From Planctomycetota bacterium (GTDB taxonomy: Bacteria > Planctomycetota > UBA1135 > GCA-002686595), in contig JANQEJ010000037.1 in NCBI GenBank assembly GCA_028278425.1, positions 97,112 through 161,111 on the forward strand: DNA of 64,000 bases, written 5' to 3'. Positions within the stretch are counted from its first letter, which is position 1. Every line of letters begins with the position of its first letter. The notes beneath the pieces were generated by a model that was not told the DNA's origin, searched no databases, and saw nothing but the letters and a program-made list of their open reading frames with translations. Below are positions 48,920 through 57,432 of this stretch, in pieces. The translations under genes and the position numbers were made by a program.

Positions 48920-51337
48920 ATGAAGCCCCATCGGCTGTATTCGGCACCCCGGCGTGTCCGCTCGCCGCTTTCGCTGACCATCGCGCCTGCGCTTTCCGGC
49001 TTGCTCCTGTTCGCCGCCTGCGGATCGGGGGACGGCTCACGCGAGCTCGACACCCGCGCCGTCGTGATCGGCATCGACGGGGCCGACTGGAAGGTGATCG
49101 AGACCATCGCCTCGGAAGGCGGGATGCCCAACCTGATGCGCCTGCGCGAGCGCGGCGCGTGGGGACAGATCGAGACGCTGAACGACATCGCGCTCTCGCC
49201 CGTGATCTGGACCAGCGTCGCGACGGGCAAGACGGCCGCCAAGCACGGCATCACCTGGTTCCTGGTCGACCAGCCGGACGGAACGCGCGTGCCGGTGCGC
49301 AGCACCAACCGCAAGACGCGCGCGATCTGGAACATCGCCGCGGAGAACGGGCTTTCGCCCACGGTCGTCGGCTGGTGGGCGACCTATCCGGCGGAAAACG
49401 TCGGCCGCGGCACGATCGTCTCCGACGCGCTGGGCTTCCACGGCTTCGGCGCGACCGCGCGCGGAGGCGATGGCGCGAGGAAGACGCATCCGCCCACGCT
49501 CTTCGAGCCGCTCGACGCGCTCGTCCCCCCCGAGCAGCAGGTCTCGCCCGCGTTCGTCCAGCGCTTCGTCCGCATCAGCGCGGAGGACTACCGCGACGAG
49601 ATGTTCGACCCGGCGCGTTTCCCGCGGCGCGATCCTCTCAACCCGATCCACCTCTTCCAGCAGTACGCGGTCACCGCCCAGGGGTACACGGCCATCGCCG
49701 AGAAGCTCCTGGCGGAAGGGAGTTACGACCTCTTCCTGATGTACTTCGAGCAGGTCGACAGCTTCTCGCATCTGTTCATGAAGTACGCGCCGCCGAAGCT
49801 CCCCTGGGTCGACGAGGAGGGCTTCGAGCGCTACCGCGACGTCGTGAGCGAGTGGTACCGCTACCAGGACGAGCTCCTCGGCCGGATCCTGGCGCGGATC
49901 GACCTGGAGACGACCGCCGTCTTCGTGCTCTCCGACCACGGCTTCAAGAGCGGCGAGCGGCGCATCCGGAGCGAAGAGATGGTCGACGTCGCGAAGGCGC
50001 ACCTCGATCACGAGACGCACGGCATCTTCGTCGCCGCCGGGCCGCACCTGCGCCGCGGGGAATTCGCGGGCGCCGCGGTCCTCGACGTCACGCCGACCCT
50101 GCTCCACTACCTGGGCCTCCCGGTCGGCAAGGACATGGACGGCAAGGTGCTCGAGGGCGTCTTCGAGTCCGAGTTCCTGGCGCGCCATCCGATCTCTTAC
50201 GTCACCACGCACGAGCGCGGCGAGCGGACGGACGCCGCGACCACGGCGGAATCGATCGACGCCGAAACGCAGGCGGAGCTCGAGCGCCAGCTCGCGGCGC
50301 TCGGTTACGCCGGCGACGACGCAGAGGGGGCGGAGACCGCCGAGCAGGAATCCTCGCCCGAGATGCACAACAACCTGGGGCGCATCCACCTGCGCGACGG
50401 GGACGCGGAGAAGGCCCTCGCCGAGTTCGAGAAGGCGCTCGCCCTCGACCCGAACAACGCCGAGGCGCTTCTGAACATCGGCGCGATCCACCAGGGCCAG
50501 GGGAAGAGCGAGCTGGCCGAGCACTTCGCGCAGCGGGCGCTGCAGGTCGACCCGAGCTCGATCGGCGCGCTCGCGCAGCTCGCGGAGCTCCGCCGCGACG
50601 AGGGCGAGCTCGACGAGGCGATACGCCTCTTCGCCGAGGCGCTCGCGATCGACGACTCGCAGCCCTTCCTGCTCCTGGGCTTCGGCGACGTCCTCCAGCG
50701 CGCCGGCCGCTTCGAGGCGGCCGTCCAGGCCTTCCAGAGCGTGCTCGAGCTGGAACCCGACTCGTTCAAGGCGCGCTACAACCTCGGCGTCACCTACGCG
50801 AACATGGGGCGCGTCGACGAGGCGGTGGCGATCTACGAGGAGGCCCTCGAGCTCGATCCGAAGAACACGGAAGCCCCGGCCGCGCGCAACAACCTGGGCG
50901 CCATCTTCCTCGCGCGGGGCGACGTCGACCGGGCGCTCGAGCACTTCGAGGCGGCGCTGAAGGCGGCGCCCTTCCACCTCGAGTCGCGCTACAACGTCGC
51001 GATCGTCTACTTCGACCAGGGCCGCGCCGACGAGGCGATCGAGCTCCTGGAGGAGGCGGCGCGGCTCGAGCCCAACCACGCGGAGGTCAACCTGCGCCTG
51101 GGGCTCGCCTACCTGGACGCGGGACGCGGCCAGGACGCCTACCGCTGCCTGCTCCTCGTGCGCCGCCTCTATCCGGGGAGGTGGGTCGCGACGGTGGGGC
51201 TGGCCGTGCTCCACGCCCGGGCGGAGGAGCTCGACGTGGCGAAGGAGCTTCTGGCGGAAGCGATCGCGCAGGGCGGCGACGAAGCGCGCTCCGCCGCCGC
51301 CGGTTTCCCGGTCCTCGAGCCGTTGCTCGGGGAGTAG
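48920..51337 (+). CDS. alkaline-phosphatase-superfamily lipoprotein with TPR repeats
   Basis: An 805-residue lipoprotein (lipobox LLFAAC). Residues ~45-420 form a type I phosphodiesterase / nucleotide pyrophosphatase domain of the alkaline phosphatase superfamily: VVIGIDGADWKVI with the first metal Asp, SPVIWTSVATGKTAAKHGIT with the nucleophile Thr/Ser, DLFLMYFEQVDSFSHLF and VFVLSDHGFKSGE for metal ligands, and HGIFVAAGP. Residues ~460-780 are about nine TPR units (MHNNLGRIHLRDGDAEKALAEF and similar). The fusion of a phosphohydrolase to TPRs on a lipoprotein suggests a surface or periplasmic enzyme docked to a complex. The substrate is unknown. Its stop abuts the next, convergent stop. Confidence 0.88.
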   Translation: MKPHRLYSAPRRVRSPLSLTIAPALSGLLLFAACGSGDGSRELDTRAVVIGIDGADWKVIETIASEGGMPNLMRLRERGAWGQIETLNDIALSPVIWTSVATGKTAAKHGITWFLVDQPDGTRVPVRSTNRKTRAIWNIAAENGLSPTVVGWWATYPAENVGRGTIVSDALGFHGFGATARGGDGARKTHPPTLFEPLDALVPPEQQVSPAFVQRFVRISAEDYRDEMFDPARFPRRDPLNPIHLFQQYAVTAQGYTAIAEKLLAEGSYDLFLMYFEQVDSFSHLFMKYAPPKLPWVDEEGFERYRDVVSEWYRYQDELLGRILARIDLETTAVFVLSDHGFKSGERRIRSEEMVDVAKAHLDHETHGIFVAAGPHLRRGEFAGAAVLDVTPTLLHYLGLPVGKDMDGKVLEGVFESEFLARHPISYVTTHERGERTDAATTAESIDAETQAELERQLAALGYAGDDAEGAETAEQESSPEMHNNLGRIHLRDGDAEKALAEFEKALALDPNNAEALLNIGAIHQGQGKSELAEHFAQRALQVDPSSIGALAQLAELRRDEGELDEAIRLFAEALAIDDSQPFLLLGFGDVLQRAGRFEAAVQAFQSVLELEPDSFKARYNLGVTYANMGRVDEAVAIYEEALELDPKNTEAPAARNNLGAIFLARGDVDRALEHFEAALKAAPFHLESRYNVAIVYFDQGRADEAIELLEEAARLEPNHAEVNLRLGLAYLDAGRGQDAYRCLLLVRRLYPGRWVATVGLAVLHARAEELDVAKELLAEAIAQGGDEARSAAAGFPVLEPLLGE

Positions 51338-52918
51338 TCAGTCCTGTCGAGTCGGCGGGGCTGGCGCGAGCGTTCCTTCGAGGGCCGTGAGCCTCGCCTC
51401 CTGCGTCTCGAGTCGTTCGTGCAGCTTCTGCCACTCGTTGAGCAGCATGGTGCTCAAGAGGTGGTACTTCACGGTAAGGGGTTTGCCTTCCTCGTCGAAC
51501 ACGACCAATTCGGGGAAGACCTCCGCCACTTCCTCCGCGACGAGGCCGTACTGCACCGGCTTTCCGCCCGCGGCGACCGCCTCCTTGTAGCGGAAGAGCA
51601 CCGGCCGCAGATCGAGCAGGTGCTCGGTCGCGTCACCCATGTCGCGGATGTCCTCCTTGAAGCGGCGAGAGGAGGGCGTCGTTCCGAGCTTCCCGAACGC
51701 ATCGACAAGAACAGGAATTCCAGCCGGGTCAACGGGCTGCATGTGGATCCCGGCGACGTAGGTACTCGTGTGAGCGTTGGGGAAGAGAGGAGGAGCTGCT
51801 ACCTGCCTGCCGATCCTGATGACACCCGTCTCGCCAGCAACACCCACGTTGCCGATGGCGATGTTGTCGTCGCCGGTGGTGGAGAACCCGCCGCGGTATC
51901 CGAGGCCAATGTTCCGTGTCCCGACCATGTTCTGGTTCAGCGACAGATACCCGCAGGCGGTGTTCAGGGCCCCGGTCGTGTTGAATTGGAGCGCGTTGGT
52001 ACCCAGGGCCGAGTTTTGCGATGCCTTGTTGGATCTGAGCGCCCCAACCCCGACGGCGGTGTTGGACAACCCTCCAAGGTTTACGATGAGCGCCGAGGTT
52101 CCGACGGCTGTGTTCCTGCTGCCGGTCTGACAATCGCGCAACGCCCGATACCCAATGGCGACGTTGTTGTATCCGATCCTGTTGTCCCTGAGCGCATTAT
52201 CCCCGATGGCCGTGTTTTGACTGCCGGTTCCAATTCCCGGTCCCACTGCATCTCCCTCGAGCGCCTTGTAACCGAAGGCTGTGTTGCCGGTCCCGGCCGT
52301 GTTCCTCCAAAGCGCCTTGTAACCGCTGGCGGTGTTCCTGTTCCCCAGGGTGTTGGAGCTGAGCGCCAAGTGCCCGCTGGCAGTGTTGTGTCTGCCGCTC
52401 GTGTTGGAGGTGAGCGCAAACGAGCCAATGGCCGTGTTGCTGTACCCGTCGTAGTTGTCACGTAGCGCCTCGCTCCCGACGGCAGTGTTGTCCGACCCCG
52501 TCGTGTTGGAAAGGAGCGCTCTAGCCCCGTTGGCGGTGTTGTCGTTGCCGTCCACGTTGAAGACGAGCGCCTGACTCCCGGTGGCGGTGTTGTCCGACCC
52601 GATCGTGTTGCTCACCAGAGCGAAACCCCCGGTGGCGGTGTTGTCCGACCCTCCCGTGTTCAACGCCAGCGCGGCATAACCAAAGGCAGTGTTGCTCTGA
52701 GCGAGGGAGCTACCGGTGGGATTACTAATGAGTGCAAAAGCTCCGCCTCGGGTGTTGAAGAGGTCAAAGTGGTGACATTCGGCCTCCCCCGGACACGGGC
52801 CTCCGTGCGCACCGATGAATGACTCAAGGGAAACGGTGTCAACCGCCTTCTGACCCGATTGGGGAGCGACCGGGAGAGCCACGAGTGCACACCAGCCCAC
52901 CAAACAAGTTGCCAGCAT
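51338..52918 (-). CDS. YadA-head-like repeat adhesin with S74 intramolecular chaperone
   Basis: A 526-residue exported protein. After the signal (LATCLVGWCALVALPVAPQS), residues ~70-370 consist of 14- to 21-residue repeats of the form NTAxGxxALxxNTxGxx, as in trimeric autotransporter heads and phage/bacterial fibres. The C-terminus has the peptidase S74 / endosialidase chaperone signature SRRFKEDIRDMGD (Ser-Lys autocleavage pair), then a coiled-coil end (LLNEWQKLHERLETQEARLTA). S74 domains fold trimeric fibres and then cut themselves off. ATG 52918 has AGAGAGG upstream. The adhesin likely trimerises at the surface; the receptor is unknown. Confidence 0.87.
   Translation of the reverse strand: MLATCLVGWCALVALPVAPQSGQKAVDTVSLESFIGAHGGPCPGEAECHHFDLFNTRGGAFALISNPTGSSLAQSNTAFGYAALALNTGGSDNTATGGFALVSNTIGSDNTATGSQALVFNVDGNDNTANGARALLSNTTGSDNTAVGSEALRDNYDGYSNTAIGSFALTSNTSGRHNTASGHLALSSNTLGNRNTASGYKALWRNTAGTGNTAFGYKALEGDAVGPGIGTGSQNTAIGDNALRDNRIGYNNVAIGYRALRDCQTGSRNTAVGTSALIVNLGGLSNTAVGVGALRSNKASQNSALGTNALQFNTTGALNTACGYLSLNQNMVGTRNIGLGYRGGFSTTGDDNIAIGNVGVAGETGVIRIGRQVAAPPLFPNAHTSTYVAGIHMQPVDPAGIPVLVDAFGKLGTTPSSRRFKEDIRDMGDATEHLLDLRPVLFRYKEAVAAGGKPVQYGLVAEEVAEVFPELVVFDEEGKPLTVKYHLLSTMLLNEWQKLHERLETQEARLTALEGTLAPAPPTRQD
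51900..52690 (-). repeat. tandem degenerate coding repeats of adhesin head
   Basis: The DNA repeats with a period of roughly 42-63 bp (e.g. gcggtgttgtccgacccc...) because it encodes the NTAxGxxAL units. It is coding, degenerate and variable, and is not a CRISPR array. Confidence 0.8.
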
Positions 52919-53185
52919 GGGATCAACCTCTCTCTGTTCCCCCTCCGCAGCGTCGAGCAATCACAAGGAGGAGGAAATCAAGTGACAACTCGCAAGTCCC
53001 GCTCATTGGACACCCATCGCCACCTCCCGGGGTCCGAATACCGACCCGAGTCTCGAAGTCGTGTCGAGAAGCGCGGTTAGCGTCGCGCGAATCCCCTGCA
53101 CGACTCCTTGGGGCGGTGGTACCGTGGCTCCATTCCTAGAGGGACGGCTCGCTCCCCGCCCCAAGCTTGCTTCCGGAGAACAGCC

Positions 53186-54670
53186 ATGAAGCCCTTCGTC
53201 GGCTCCCGAACCGTGCACTCCTGCGTGGTGCTGGCCCTCCTCCTGTCCATGAACGACCTCTACGTGGACGTCAACGCCCCCAACTGCGCGACGGGAACCG
53301 GCCAGCCCACCGACCCGTTCTGCAACATCAACGACGCGCTTCTCGTCGCCCAGTCCGGGGACACGATCCACATCGCGCCGGGCACGTACGTCGAGAACCT
53401 GGTGCTCGGTCAGGACGTGAACCTGATCGGCACCGGGGGAGCGCCCGTCACCATCGTCGACGGGAACCAGGCGGGCTCCGTCGTCACGGTGCAGTCCTCC
53501 GCGGTCGCGGACATCACCGGGCTCACGCTGACGAACGGGAAAGGCTCCAACGGCGGCGGGATCAACGGCATGGGCATGGTGACGCTGACGAGCTCCACCG
53601 TGAGCGGGAACACCGCCACGTCCAAGGGCGGCGGCATCTTCTCCGATTTCGGCCTGACGGTCGACCGCTGCACCGTGAGCGGGAACGCGGTCGTTGGCGG
53701 GCCGAGCCCCGACAGCCACAACGTCGGGGGAGGAGGCCTCAACACCTACCAGTCGCTGGTCACGATCACCAATTCGACCATCAGTGGGAACAGCAGCTTC
53801 AAGTGGGGCGGCGGCATCTTCTTCTACTACGGCACGATGTCGCTCTCGAACACCACGGTGACGGGCAACACGGCGATGTCCTTCGGCGGCGGCGTCTTCA
53901 ACTACACGTTCAGTCAGTTTCCCCAGGTGAAGAACAGCATCATCGCCGCGAACGCGGCGCCGAGCTCGAACGACGTCTGGGGCGTCTTCACGTCGAACGG
54001 CTCCAACGTGATCGGCGACGACAGCGGCGCCTTCGGCTTCACGGACGGCATCGGCGGCGACCAGGTCGGGTCCGCGGGGAGCCCCCTCGATCCCGTCCTC
54101 GGACCGCTGGCCGACCACGGCGGGCCCACGTTCACGCACGAGCCGATGGGCGGAAGCCCCGCGCTCGACGCCGGTGACACCGCCACCGCCGAGCCGACGG
54201 ACCAGCGCGGCGTCACCCGGCCGCAAGGACCGTCCAGCGACGTTGGCGCCCTCGAGCTGGGCCCGCCCGGGGCGGTCGCGCCGATGTCCGACTGCTTCTC
54301 CAACCCCGGAACGCTCGCGCACACGGCCGGCGTGCCCGCGGTCGACGGCACCTTCACGCTGACCATGGACGCCGGCCAGGCGTCCGGCGCGCTCGGCATC
54401 GTCGGCTTCGCCGTGCAACCGATCCCCGGGTGGCCGCCGTGCGGTCTCCCGGTCCCCGCCTTGGGCGAGCTTCTGATCGACGTCCCGGTCGCCGACGTGT
54501 CGGGCACCTGGTTGGGGATCGGCGCGCCGCTGGTCCTACCGGTGGGCGTGCCGGACCAGATGACGCTCGTCGGCGCGACGGTCTACGCGCAGGGGCTCTT
54601 CGTCGCGCCCTTCTTCCCGACCGAGGTGTTCCGGCTCACCAACGGACTCGAGGTGCTGATCGGGGAGTGA
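53186..54670 (+). CDS. secreted beta-helix (choice-of-anchor Q-like) protein
   Basis: A 494-residue protein with a hydrophobic start (TVHSCVVLALLLSM). It opens with LYVDVNAPNCATGTGQPTDP and FCNINDALLVAQSGDTIHIA, a signature of polymorphic outer-membrane-protein-like / choice-of-anchor Q proteins. Rungs include LTLTNGKGSNGGGINGMGMV, STVSGNTATSKGGGIFSDFG and NTTVTGNTAMSFGGGVFNY. The middle ends QRGVTRPQGPSSDVGALELG, typical of the family, and the last ~125 residues form a beta-rich module ending LTNGLEVLIGE. ATG 53186 is preferred over the track start at 53108. It is surface or extracellular; function unknown. Confidence 0.85.
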   Translation: MKPFVGSRTVHSCVVLALLLSMNDLYVDVNAPNCATGTGQPTDPFCNINDALLVAQSGDTIHIAPGTYVENLVLGQDVNLIGTGGAPVTIVDGNQAGSVVTVQSSAVADITGLTLTNGKGSNGGGINGMGMVTLTSSTVSGNTATSKGGGIFSDFGLTVDRCTVSGNAVVGGPSPDSHNVGGGGLNTYQSLVTITNSTISGNSSFKWGGGIFFYYGTMSLSNTTVTGNTAMSFGGGVFNYTFSQFPQVKNSIIAANAAPSSNDVWGVFTSNGSNVIGDDSGAFGFTDGIGGDQVGSAGSPLDPVLGPLADHGGPTFTHEPMGGSPALDAGDTATAEPTDQRGVTRPQGPSSDVGALELGPPGAVAPMSDCFSNPGTLAHTAGVPAVDGTFTLTMDAGQASGALGIVGFAVQPIPGWPPCGLPVPALGELLIDVPVADVSGTWLGIGAPLVLPVGVPDQMTLVGATVYAQGLFVAPFFPTEVFRLTNGLEVLIGE

Positions 54671-54689
54671 GGTCACACGGCGTCGCCCG

Positions 54690-56033
54690 TCAGTCCGACC
54701 GCCCGGAGGCTCGCATCTTGGTTCGCAGCTCCAGATCCTGGTCCTGGGAGGAAAGGAGGATGAGCTGCGACAGGAACATGACCACGCGCGGGTCATCGAT
54801 GTCGTTGTGGTTGGGAATGATCTCCCCGCTCACCCCGACCACGAGGTAGGGGTTGCGCGGCGAGGTGGACTCCCGGCGTTCGAGCCTGGTTCCCGGGAAG
54901 GCGATGCTCCCTCCCGATTTGTCGTTCTCCCACGCTTCTCCCACGTCCAGGGATGCCTCCAAGGCGACGTCATCGTCGAGACCGACCTCCTCCGTCGGCG
55001 ACAGGAAGTGGGTCCGATAGAGGTCGAAGTGTCCGACGGCCTGCACGTTCGCGGCTCCCTGGTCGACGCTCTCGGACTCGCCGGTGGACCTGTTCGGGCG
55101 CGCCACCACGCGCTCCTTCTCGAACAGGGTCGAGAAGAACCGGCCGATCGGAAAGGCGTTGCGGGTCGCGCGGTCATCTTCGGAGGTGAGGATGGCGAGA
55201 ACCGGCAACTGGGACTGGAAGTAGGGATGACGCCCCGAGGACATGTCGCTGAGCGACGCGTAGCGCTGCGCCTCGAAGGCCGGGTTGATCAGCACCACGA
55301 GGTCCCCGAACCCGCGCGCGGTCCCGGTCGCACGAGCCCCCGCGGTGGTCGTGACGAAGCGCTCCTCCAGGATCTGTCCCAGGGCCGAGAAGACCACCGC
55401 GCCCCCGAAACTGTGGCCGACGATCACCAGACAGGTTCGGCTGGACTCGACCAACGTCTCTCGAAGTTCGCGGACCTCCTCCAGGCGCGTCAGGATCTCG
55501 GTGACCCCCCCGTGCCCGACCTTGTGGGCCGTGTTCTTGCGATCCCAGAACGTCAGCTCCTTGAGGAGCGGCAGGGAAACGGACCCGCCTCGCCAGCCGA
55601 GATAGACGCCGGCGACCTTGCGCGCCGGCCGGCCCGTCCGGGCGCTGATCTTCGACTCGACCCCGCTGAGCAACGCCAGGTTCTTCTCGAACATCGCGAT
55701 GTTCGAGTCTCCCGGAGCGGCGCTGTGCTTCCAGCCATGGACGAAGACGACGAGGATGAAATCGTCGTTCGCGATCCGGTCGAGCAGGTGGTTGACCACC
55801 GCATCCGCCTGCTCCCGGTGCCACAGAACTCCCTGGTCGTCGAACTCGACGAATCCGAGGAAGTAGCCCGCCCCATCCTCGTCGCCGTGCACGTGAAGCG
55901 CGCTCTCATCGCACGCCTCCGACGAGCCGGAGGCCGTGCAGATGGTGTAGTCCGTCCGGTACGACTCGTGGGCGATGCACGAGCTCGCTCCGACGAGGAC
56001 GCAGACGGTGACGGCAAGTTTCGCAAGGCTCAT
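54690..56033 (-). CDS. alpha/beta-hydrolase-fold lipoprotein
   Basis: A 447-residue predicted lipoprotein (LVGASSC). It has an alpha/beta-hydrolase core: VVFVHGWKHSA for the oxyanion strand, nucleophile elbow VIVGHSFGGAVVFSAL, and LVVLINPAFEAQRYASL after it. A His in VQAVGHFDLYRTHFLSP may complete the triad. The family includes serine esterases and DUF900-like proteins; the substrate is unknown. ATG 56033 (MSLAKLAV) has a GGAG-rich site upstream and makes the lipoprotein signal; the track ORF extends to 56156. The long interval to the galactokinase gene carries no other ORF. Confidence 0.8.
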   Translation of the reverse strand: MSLAKLAVTVCVLVGASSCIAHESYRTDYTICTASGSSEACDESALHVHGDEDGAGYFLGFVEFDDQGVLWHREQADAVVNHLLDRIANDDFILVVFVHGWKHSAAPGDSNIAMFEKNLALLSGVESKISARTGRPARKVAGVYLGWRGGSVSLPLLKELTFWDRKNTAHKVGHGGVTEILTRLEEVRELRETLVESSRTCLVIVGHSFGGAVVFSALGQILEERFVTTTAGARATGTARGFGDLVVLINPAFEAQRYASLSDMSSGRHPYFQSQLPVLAILTSEDDRATRNAFPIGRFFSTLFEKERVVARPNRSTGESESVDQGAANVQAVGHFDLYRTHFLSPTEEVGLDDDVALEASLDVGEAWENDKSGGSIAFPGTRLERRESTSPRNPYLVVGVSGEIIPNHNDIDDPRVVMFLSQLILLSSQDQDLELRTKMRASGRSD

Positions 56034-56213
56034 CCTCTCCCCTCCCAAGGCTGCTCTTCGAAGAGTTTCCAAAAGGCCATCGTCGATGCCAGCGTAGCCA
56101 CTCGCCGTCCCGGAAGCCAAATCGTGCGGCGCGTCCGGGCCCCCCGTGGTCAGCATCGGACCCTACGCGATCCCCGCGAGCGATAGGCTATAGCCCGGGG
56201 TCCGAAGGAGGAG

Positions 56214-57431
56214 ATGCGAGCGCTCATCGAAGACTTCGAGCAACGCTGCTGCCGCGCGCCGCGATGGGTCGCCGCGGCGCCGGGGCGGATCAACCTCCTC
56301 GGGGAGCACACGGACTACAACGGCCTGCCCGTCCTGCCCGTGGCGATCGATCGGCGGGTGCGCATCGCGCTGGCGGAGCGGGACGACGCGACGCTCCGCG
56401 TGGCCAACGCGGACCCCGACCACGCGGCGTTCTCGTTCGAGGCATCAAACGCGATCGAGCCCGGCCCGCCCGGTGCGTGGGGCAACTACGTCAAGGCGGC
56501 GGTCCAGGGGATCGTTCAGGCCTTCGAGCGGGAGCGCTGGCGCGGCGGCGACTGGCTCGTCTCGGGCGACGTTCCCGTCGCCGCGGGGCTCTCGTCCTCG
56601 TCGGCGCTCGTGGTCGCGAGCGCGCTCGCCTTCCTGGCCGCCAACGACCTGCATCCGTCCCGGATCGAGCTGGCCGAGCTCCTCGCGGTCGCGGAGCGCT
56701 ACGTCGGAACGCAGGGCGGCGGCATGGACCAGGCCGCGAGCCTGCTCGGTCGCGCCGGCCACGCGCTGCGCATCGACTTCTTCCCGCTGCGCACGCGCGC
56801 CGTGCGGCTCCCGGAGGACGTCGCGCTCGTCGCGTGCCACAGCCTGGTCCCCGCGGCCAAGGCGGCGGGCGCGCGCGACGCGTACAACCGGCGCGTGAGC
56901 GAGTGTCGCGAGGCGTGCCGCGGCTTCGAGCGGGTGCTCGACACGCCGCCGCTGGTGAACCTCGGAGAGCTCGTCGAGCGCTTTCCGGACCGGCGGCCGG
57001 CGGAGCTCGTCGAGCTGTTGTCGACGGAGGCCGATCCCGACGTCGTCCGCCGCTGCCGCCACGTGCTGACGGAAGCGCAGCGCGTCTATCGGGGGGAGCG
57101 CCTTCTCGCCGACGGCGACCTCGAAGGCTTCGGACGGGAGATGTTCGCCTCGCACGCGAGCTGTCGGGACGACTACGACGTCAGCGGTCCGGAGCTGGAC
57201 GAGCTCGTGCAGATCGCCGCCGACGCGGGCGCGCTCGGTGCGCGGCTGACGGGCGCCGGGTTCGGCGGTTGTACCGTCAACCTCCTCCGCCGGTCCCGGG
57301 TCGAGCCGTTCCTCGACGCGGTGGACCGGAGCTTCTACCGACCGCGCCTCGGCCGCGGCGAGGATCCCGGCAGGCGCCGCTTCGTGCTGGCGGCGAGCGC
57401 GGGAGCGGAGTGCGTCGAGCTGAAGGACTGA
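56214..57431 (+). CDS. galK: galactokinase-type GHMP sugar kinase
   Basis: A 405-residue GHMP kinase with galactokinase hallmarks: APGRINLLGEHTDYNGLPVL (galactokinase signature, residues ~22-41), VPVAAGLSSSSALVVASAL (ATP-binding loop), GTQGGGMDQAASLLG and LTGAGFGGCTVNLL (C-terminal GHMP motif). It phosphorylates galactose or a close sugar at C1. A strong site (GAAGGAGGAG) precedes ATG 56214, and TATAGC lies further up as a possible -10. It is the first gene of a four-gene operon with a symporter, a small subunit and a DUF5107 protein, one nt before the symporter start. Other sugars (e.g. N-acetylgalactosamine) cannot be excluded. Confidence 0.9.
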   Translation: MRALIEDFEQRCCRAPRWVAAAPGRINLLGEHTDYNGLPVLPVAIDRRVRIALAERDDATLRVANADPDHAAFSFEASNAIEPGPPGAWGNYVKAAVQGIVQAFERERWRGGDWLVSGDVPVAAGLSSSSALVVASALAFLAANDLHPSRIELAELLAVAERYVGTQGGGMDQAASLLGRAGHALRIDFFPLRTRAVRLPEDVALVACHSLVPAAKAAGARDAYNRRVSECREACRGFERVLDTPPLVNLGELVERFPDRRPAELVELLSTEADPDVVRRCRHVLTEAQRVYRGERLLADGDLEGFGREMFASHASCRDDYDVSGPELDELVQIAADAGALGARLTGAGFGGCTVNLLRRSRVEPFLDAVDRSFYRPRLGRGEDPGRRRFVLAASAGAECVELKD

Positions 57432-57432
57432 C

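Noticed and set aside
51900-52690. Regularly spaced repeats resembling a CRISPR array
   Set aside because: The units are in frame, degenerate and encode the NTAxGxxAL head repeats. There are no constant repeats with variable spacers.
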